Below, piece by piece: positions 16,110 to 20,429 of a stretch of DNA of 20,429 nucleotides (position 1 is the first letter of the stretch; each line of letters starts with the position of its first letter). The DNA is taken from positions 1 to 20,429 of the forward strand of contig JAUNBN010000002.1 of the NCBI GenBank assembly GCA_030527085.1, in the 5' to 3' direction. Source of the stretch: Oscillospiraceae bacterium. Its GTDB lineage: Bacteria > Bacillota > Clostridia > Oscillospirales > Ruminococcaceae. Under the pieces are notes generated by a model. That model saw only the letters and a list, made by a program, of their open reading frames with translations. It made no database searches and had not been told where the DNA came from. The position numbers and the translations under genes were made by a program.

Positions 16110-17049
16110 CAGCCCTCACCTTTCCTTTAAGCCCGGCCTCGAAATCCAAAAACCAGCCGGGAGGCTCCCTTGTAAACTCGATATAACGCCCGCTCGAGGG
16201 GTGAATAAAGCCCAGCGTTCCCGCGTGCAGGCATTGGCCGCAAAGTTCCTTCGGCGTGTTTTTGGGACCGTAGACTCTGTCGCCGGCCAGCGGATGGCCG
16301 ATATACGCCATATGAACCCTTATCTGATGCGTGCGGCCGGTTTCGAGCCTCAGCCTCAGGCGGCTGTAGGCCCCGTAGTCCGCAAGCAGCTCGTAGTGGG
16401 TCACGGCGGGCTTGGAATTGCTCTCGCACACGCAGAACTTCTTTCTGTCGCGCTTATCTCGGCCTATCGGGGCGTTTACCGTGCCGTTCTCGCTCTTAAA
16501 GCCGCCGTGGGCTATGGCCTCGTAAAGGCGTGTTACGCTGTGCTCGGCTATCTGGCCGGCCAGACAGCGGTGGGCCTCGTCGGTCTTGGCGACCACCAGC
16601 AGCCCGCTCGTGTCCTTGTCTATGCGGTGGACTATCCCCGGCCTCAAAACGCCGTTTATGCCGGAAAGCCTGCCCGCGCAGTGGTAGAGAAGCGCGTTTA
16701 CGAGCGTGCCGTCGGGGTTGCCCGCCGCCGGGTGGACGACCATGCCCTTGGGCTTGTTTACTACTATGAGCTCACCGTCCTCGTAGACGACGTCCAGCTC
16801 TATATTCTGGGGCTCGGCCTTGCAGGAGACGGGTTCGGGCAATTTGAGCTCAACTATGTCTCCCGCCTTGAGGCGGCTGTTCTTCAAGGCCGCGGCGGAG
16901 TTTAAGAGCACCGCGCCCTCTTCGACAAGTCTTGCCGCCGCCGTTCGCGAGAGACCCGAGGCCCTCTCTGCCGTAAAGCTGTCCAGCCTCTCGCCCTCGT
17001 CCTCAGGCAGCGCCTCGAAGCGCAGCAGCTCAGACGCTTTTTCCGTCAT
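16102..17049 (-). CDS. rluD: Ribosomal large-subunit pseudouridine synthase, RluD/RluA family
   Basis: 315 residues. An N-terminal S4 RNA-binding domain (about 18-70: RLDSFTAERASGLSRTAAAR) is followed by the synthase domain, with the catalytic motif HRIDKDTSG (141-149, Asp144), RTHQIRVHMAYIGHPLAGD and LHAGTLGF. It isomerises uridines in structured RNA, probably 23S rRNA as for RluD; the exact positions cannot be read from sequence. ATG 17049 is chosen for GAGGA 5 bases upstream. A TTG at 17088 would overlap lspA more and adds a low-complexity Arg/Ala stretch. It overlaps the lspA end by 20 bases. Confidence 0.93.
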   Translation of the reverse strand: MTEKASELLRFEALPEDEGERLDSFTAERASGLSRTAAARLVEEGAVLLNSAAALKNSRLKAGDIVELKLPEPVSCKAEPQNIELDVVYEDGELIVVNKPKGMVVHPAAGNPDGTLVNALLYHCAGRLSGINGVLRPGIVHRIDKDTSGLLVVAKTDEAHRCLAGQIAEHSVTRLYEAIAHGGFKSENGTVNAPIGRDKRDRKKFCVCESNSKPAVTHYELLADYGAYSRLRLRLETGRTHQIRVHMAYIGHPLAGDRVYGPKNTPKELCGQCLHAGTLGFIHPSSGRYIEFTREPPGWFLDFEAGLKGKVRADG

Positions 17050-17563
17050 CGCCGTCCTCGCTTGCGCTCTGCGTGCCTGAGTTTTCAACCTCGGTTCGAA
17101 GAAAAATCTCCGCGTTCTTTCCCGCGAAAAGCAGCCAGATTATAACCACCGCCGCGCCCACCGTGACGTAGCAATCGGCCAAGTTGAATACGGGGAATTC
17201 AATAAACAGAAATTCGATGAAATCCGTAACGCTGCCGTAGGCTATGCGGTCGTAGAGGTTGCCTATGCCCCCCGCCGTTATGAGCAGGGCCGAGCAGCGC
17301 AGCCAGGGTGAGCTGAAGCGCTTGAAAAACAGGGCGTAGAGCAGCGCCATTATCATAAGCAGCGTTACGATTATTAAAAATACGGTTCCGTTCTGAAAGA
17401 GGCCGAAGGCCGCGCCGGTGTTGCCGCCCTCGAGCAGCCTCAAGCCCAGCACGCCCTCGATGAGGACGCGGCGCGAGCCGTCCGCCAGCAGCGCGCCCAG
17501 CAGAACCTTGGAGCCCCGGTCCAGAGCCGCGAGCGCGATTATTATAAGCGCTGAAGACAGCAT
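17030..17563 (-). CDS. lspA: Lipoprotein signal peptidase (signal peptidase II)
   Basis: 177 residues and four membrane segments (about 4-14, 60-80, 90-100, 132-147). Conserved blocks are NTGAAFG (48-54), GGIGNLYDRIAYGSVTDF (98-115) and FNLAD (126-130). Asp114 and Asp130 are the expected catalytic aspartates by alignment with known LspA. It removes signal peptides from prolipoproteins in the membrane. The C-terminal tail of about 25 residues is acidic and longer than usual. AAAGGAGG is 6 bases before the ATG. Confidence 0.97.
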   Translation of the reverse strand: MLSSALIIIALAALDRGSKVLLGALLADGSRRVLIEGVLGLRLLEGGNTGAAFGLFQNGTVFLIIVTLLMIMALLYALFFKRFSSPWLRCSALLITAGGIGNLYDRIAYGSVTDFIEFLFIEFPVFNLADCYVTVGAAVVIIWLLFAGKNAEIFLRTEVENSGTQSASEDGDDGKSV

Positions 17564-17595
17564 TTCGGCCTCCTTTACAACTCAAACTCTCAAAC

Positions 17596-17625
17596 AACGG
17601 GCATTCCGAAAAGGAAATGCCCGTT
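17596..17625 (-). terminator. Hairpin between divIVA and lspA, possible attenuating terminator
   Basis: AACGGGCATT-CC pairs with GG-AAATGCCCGTT around a GAAAA loop, a 12-bp stem with one bulge. On the minus strand it is followed by GTTTGAGAGTTTGAG, only weakly T-rich. It may end part of the sepF-divIVA transcripts while letting the rest read into lspA. Confidence 0.5.
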
Positions 17626-17688
17626 GAAGCCCGGCAGCGCTATACTGCGCTTTTAGGGCATATTTATTCTGTTGCGCGCCGCTCTCGC

Positions 17689-18495
17689 TCAGTCGGCCCC
17701 GAAGGTGAAGCTGTCGCCGAAATCGAGCTTGCCAAAGCGGTTTTTGTCGCTTTCCGGCGCTGAGAAGGAGAAGGCGGCCGCGGGGGCCTCGCCCTCGGCG
17801 GGCTTTTCCGCCGCCTCGGCGGGCTTCGCCTCGCCGAAGTCGGGGAAGGAGAAGTCGCCGCCTGCGCTCTCGGGCTGCGGCACAGGGGGAAGCTCAAGGC
17901 CCGGCGCTCCGAAGCTCTCCTCCATGGGGGCGGCCTCAGCGGGAGCCTCATCCGCGGCAGCGCTCACGGCGGCGTGAGCCTCCTCGGCGCTGTAATCGCT
18001 CTCGACCTCGGCGCTGTCATCCTCGGGCAGCTCGCTCAAGGTCTCGAGGTGGGTCTTATAGAGGTTGAGCACGGTGTTCTTGAAATCGGAAACCTGCTTT
18101 TTAAGCGTTTTAAGGGTGGCCTCCTCAGCCGCGGACTTGGCGGCAATCTCGCCGACAATGGTGTCGCTCTGGAGCTGGGCGTCGGAAACGAGCTGCTGAG
18201 CTCTCTGGGTGGCCTCCGTTATGGTGCGGTCGCTGAGTTCGCGGGCCTCGCTGAGCATCTGCTCCTTCATCTTCTCGGCCGTAACGAGTACTGCGCGCAG
18301 CGCGTCGCTGTCCTCTCGCATGCTGTCGTACTTCTCCTCGGCCTCGCGCGCCCGCTTCTCGGCGGCGTCCTTTTCGGCGATAAGACCCTCTATCTGCTCG
18401 GCTATCTGGGACAAAAAGCCGTCAACGTCGTCGCAGTTGTAGCCTCTGCTGACGCGCTCGAACTCGGTATCTCGAATTTCCTGGGGTGTAAACAT
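17689..18495 (-). CDS. divIVA: DivIVA-family cell division/polarity protein
   Basis: 268 residues. The N-terminal membrane-binding domain is typical (MFTPQEIRDTEFERVSRGYN, then CDDVDGFL). A long coiled coil follows (about 28-150), which in the family drives oligomerisation at curved membranes and division sites. The C-terminal ~110 residues are low-complexity Ala/Glu/Pro with repeated Phe-containing segments (DFSFPDFGEA, AAFSFSAPES, DFGDSFTFGAD), probably disordered and perhaps a partner-binding tail. AGGAGG lies just upstream of the ATG. The gene follows sepF by 38 bases and is likely co-transcribed with it. Confidence 0.93.
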   Translation of the reverse strand: MFTPQEIRDTEFERVSRGYNCDDVDGFLSQIAEQIEGLIAEKDAAEKRAREAEEKYDSMREDSDALRAVLVTAEKMKEQMLSEARELSDRTITEATQRAQQLVSDAQLQSDTIVGEIAAKSAAEEATLKTLKKQVSDFKNTVLNLYKTHLETLSELPEDDSAEVESDYSAEEAHAAVSAAADEAPAEAAPMEESFGAPGLELPPVPQPESAGGDFSFPDFGEAKPAEAAEKPAEGEAPAAAFSFSAPESDKNRFGKLDFGDSFTFGAD

Positions 18496-18533
18496 TGCTG
18501 CTCCTCCTGGGCTTTTGCGCCCTGATGTTTAAA

Positions 18534-18977
18534 TTAGAAATATACGCCCGAGCTCTCGAGCTCGTCGAGCAAATCGCCCATAATGCCTACGTTATAGGGC
18601 GTTATTATAAAGGTGCTGTTGGCAACCCGCTTTATCTGGCCGTCGTTGGCGTAAGCCACTCCCGAGAGGAAGTCCACCAGACGGCGCGACACATTTTTCT
18701 CGGTGGATTCGAGATTGAGCACAACGGTTCGGCGGTTGTTGAGGTGGTCGGCAATGCTGCTCGCGTCGTCAAAACGCTCGGGCTTGACCAAAACTACCTC
18801 AAGCTGAGTGGTGGCGTTCACGTTCAGTATCTTGCCATCCTTTTTGGAGGCTTTCTTGGAGACAAAGGCCTGGTCGTCGTAATCGCCGACGCCCTTGGAA
18901 TCGTCGTCCAGCTCCATATCGTCATCGGGCTCGTCTTCAAAACCGAAAAGGCGGCCTATCTTTGATGTTAAGCTCAT
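18534..18977 (-). CDS. sepF: Cell division protein SepF
   Basis: 147 residues, the normal length. The N-terminal amphipathic membrane-anchoring helix (MSLTSKIGRLFGFE) is followed by an acidic linker (about 15-35) and the SepF core (LEVVLVKPERFDDASSIADHL, RTVVLNLE, RRLVDFLSGVAYA, FIITPYNV). SepF anchors FtsZ to the membrane and organises the septal ring in Gram-positive bacteria. GGAGG is 6 bases before the ATG. It has its own promoter at 19037-19065. Confidence 0.97.
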   Translation of the reverse strand: MSLTSKIGRLFGFEDEPDDDMELDDDSKGVGDYDDQAFVSKKASKKDGKILNVNATTQLEVVLVKPERFDDASSIADHLNNRRTVVLNLESTEKNVSRRLVDFLSGVAYANDGQIKRVANSTFIITPYNVGIMGDLLDELESSGVYF

Positions 18978-19036
18978 TTTGACCTCCGCTCGCTGCTGTT
19001 TTTCAAAGTATTAAACCTTATAAACTATCAACTTGT

Positions 19037-19065
19037 ATTATCATATATCTTTCGATAAATGTCAA
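19037..19065 (-). promoter_or_regulatory. Sigma-A-type promoter of sepF
   Basis: On the minus strand: TTGACA (19065-19060), a 17-bp spacer, GATAAT (19042-19037). The start should fall near 19030, about 50 bases before the sepF ATG. The -35 box is part of a sequence duplicated 92 bases upstream. Confidence 0.75.
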
Positions 19066-19226
19066 TATTTCTGAAAAGCGGCGCCCCCGCCTCGCTCTTT
19101 TTTACCGGGTTTTCCCCGCCGAAGGCGGGGAAAACGATATTGAACGCACCCTGTCAATATTTCTGAGAGAGCTGCTTCCGCTTCGCTCTTTTTAACTATA
19201 TTTTCTCCGTCTTCGACGGGATAAGC
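19060..19226. repeat. Diverged tandem duplication upstream of sepF, with repeat-type hairpins
   Basis: TGTCAATATTTCTGA occurs at 19060-19074 and 19152-19166. Each copy is followed by a CGC(C/T)TCGCTCTTTTT tract and then a hairpin. In copy 1 the hairpin is perfect: GTTTTCCCCGCC / GGCGGGGAAAAC (19109-19120, 19124-19135, loop GAA). In copy 2 it is eroded to a short CCGTC/GACGG stem. The palindrome belongs to the same family as those at 1935-1971 and 9302-9484. Copy 2 keeps a TTGACA on the minus strand but lacks a matching -10 box. Confidence 0.65.
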
Positions 19227-20429
19227 TCAGAGCTGCTTGCCCTCGTAGAGGTCGCGGCCCTCAACGATTATCTCGTCGTAAAGCGCGAGCAGACCCGAAT
19301 CGGTCTCTCCCACCTCGGAGATAACATAGTCGTCGGTCTCGTAAATTACCTCCACCATGCGAAAGCGCACCTGCGAGCCGTACTTTATGTAGACCCCAAG
19401 CTCGCCGTCCACCAGCCGCAGCGCCGAGCGCGAGACCTTTACCCCGCTGTAGCTCGAAAAGTTGATTCGCGCGCTCTCGAGCCTCAGGGCGCAGAGCGCG
19501 GAGGTCAAATAATCGCACTCGAGCACTGCCAGCCACTCGCCCTCCCCCAGCGCCTCGAGGCGCAGCAGCTCCATCGGCAGGGGCTCAACCGCGGAAAAAC
19601 TGAAATCCACGCTCAGGCTCTCACCCTCCTCGAGCCTTTCAGCCGTAGCCTCATTAAGCAGCGCGGCAAAGTACCAGCGGTAGTCCGAGACGAGCTTGCA
19701 GCCCTCGGCCGCGCTTATCTCCCCTGCCTCTCCCTTTATAAGCGAGGCTATCTGCGAAGCGGAGGCTTCGAGCGCGCTCTCTAAGCCCGGCAGCGTTTCG
19801 TAGCCGTCTATGTAGGAGATGAAATAGCCCTCTACGGGCGTAACTATCTGAGACGAGGCGGCGACGCTCCCCAGCGCGTCCATGTCGGCCTGCGCCTCGC
19901 TCAGCGCCACGGAAAAATCGGCGCTCCCGCCCGAGGCGTAGATATAGCTTGCGAGCAGGTCTATAAGCTCCAGGGAGTCCTCATATGCCTCGGGGAAGCT
20001 TTGCAGAGCAAGCTCGCTTGAGAGCGAGGAAAGGTTTTGATAGATGCGCGAGCGCAGGCTCTCCAGATTTGAGCCCGCCGTTCGGCCGCGATCCGCGGCC
20101 TTGAGGTAGGTCTCCGCGGCGAGCGAGAGTTTTTCGTAAACGCGCGCTCGCTCGGCGTCGGCGGCGCTCGAATAAACGTCCGCAATAACCGCGCCGCTGG
20201 GCACCTTTTCCCCGTCGGCGAAGCGATAACCCAAAAGGCTGCCCGCCTCAGCCTCGACCACCGTTTCGTCGCGCAACACCAGCCCATCTACCTGAACGCT
20301 GTCCGAAACGCTTGTCCAGACGGCTATCTCGGTCTTGTAGCTGGGCGAAACGGCCATGTATATCTGGTAGCAGAGGTAGAAGAGCAAAAAGGCCCCGAAA
20401 ACGGCAAAAAGCAGGTTAAGCGTCCTTCG
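19227..20429 (-). CDS. HlyD-like membrane fusion protein (5' end outside window)
   Basis: At least 400 residues are visible, and the frame stays open to the right edge. An N-terminal membrane segment (LNLLFAVFGAFLLFYLCYQI) is followed by an extracytoplasmic domain. Two lipoyl/barrel-sandwich-like halves, VEAEAGSLLGYRFADGEKV and QIVTPVEGYFISYIDGYE, flank a helical region (about 95-200) in the order expected for HlyD/RND-adaptor-type proteins. The C-terminal part is beta-rich (LGVYIKYGSQVRFRMVEVIY). Proteins like this are often annotated as periplasmic adaptor subunits; in a Gram-positive the role is unclear. Its position upstream of sepF suggests a cell-envelope or division link, by inference. 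No convincing terminator separates it from sepF. Confidence 0.7.
   Translation of the reverse strand, partial: RRTLNLLFAVFGAFLLFYLCYQIYMAVSPSYKTEIAVWTSVSDSVQVDGLVLRDETVVEAEAGSLLGYRFADGEKVPSGAVIADVYSSAADAERARVYEKLSLAAETYLKAADRGRTAGSNLESLRSRIYQNLSSLSSELALQSFPEAYEDSLELIDLLASYIYASGGSADFSVALSEAQADMDALGSVAASSQIVTPVEGYFISYIDGYETLPGLESALEASASQIASLIKGEAGEISAAEGCKLVSDYRWYFAALLNEATAERLEEGESLSVDFSFSAVEPLPMELLRLEALGEGEWLAVLECDYLTSALCALRLESARINFSSYSGVKVSRSALRLVDGELGVYIKYGSQVRFRMVEVIYETDDYVISEVGETDSGLLALYDEIIVEGRDLYEGKQL

Noticed and set aside
15961..16905. A 314-codon plus-strand open frame antisense to rluD
   Set aside because: The opposite strand encodes an unambiguous pseudouridine synthase; this frame has no domain signature.
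19060..19226. A CRISPR array
   Set aside because: There are only two diverged copies, with no regular spacers and no cas genes nearby. The repeats are a duplication with palindromes.

Overview
The window looks like chromosomal DNA from a GC-rich, Gram-positive member of the Clostridia, probably a gut Oscillospirales-type lineage. The evidence is a CIRCE-controlled hrcA-grpE-dnaK-dnaJ operon, a DnaK without the insertion seen in Gram-negative homologues, a sepF-divIVA-lspA-rluD cluster, an ECF transporter with a fused double ATPase, and a SARP/BTAD regulator of the clostridial type. The genus cannot be fixed from sequence reading alone. ATA isoleucine codons are common despite the high GC content.

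Layout. Positions 1-435 hold the 3' end of a decayed IS200/IS605 element, with its terminal hairpin next to a copy of a dispersed palindromic repeat. A BTAD/SARP-type regulator with a degenerate GGDEF-like C-terminus lies on the minus strand (436-1677). After a 357-bp intergenic region with a very strong hairpin element comes a plus-strand operon (2097-4838): a small signal-peptide/membrane protein, an ABC ATPase and its large permease, closed by a terminator. A second plus-strand operon (5115-9189) has its own promoter. It encodes a SAM hydroxide adenosyltransferase (DUF62), a UPF0397-type ECF substrate-binding protein, a fused double ECF ATPase and EcfT, and ends in a terminator. The 531-bp gap that follows carries a 183-bp inverted-repeat element and then the hrcA promoter and CIRCE operator. 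The heat-shock operon fills 9721-14514.

From 14678 to the right edge everything is on the minus strand. In transcription order: a HlyD-like membrane fusion protein (5' end outside the window), a duplicated repeat region, sepF with its own promoter, divIVA, lspA, rluD, a HAD phosphatase broken by a frameshift, and a GNAT acetyltransferase. The rluD-HAD-GNAT genes overlap or nearly overlap and look translationally coupled.

Most of the window is ordinary core genome. The parts worth a second look are: (i) a family of palindromic, REP/MITE-like repeats found in the intergenic regions and next to an IS200-type transposon end; (ii) the linkage of a SAM-cleaving enzyme to an ECF importer of unassigned substrate, with a strong hairpin between the S-component and ATPase genes; and (iii) the regulator with a degenerate GGDEF-like domain. 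No phage, CRISPR, toxin-antitoxin, tRNA or rRNA genes were seen.
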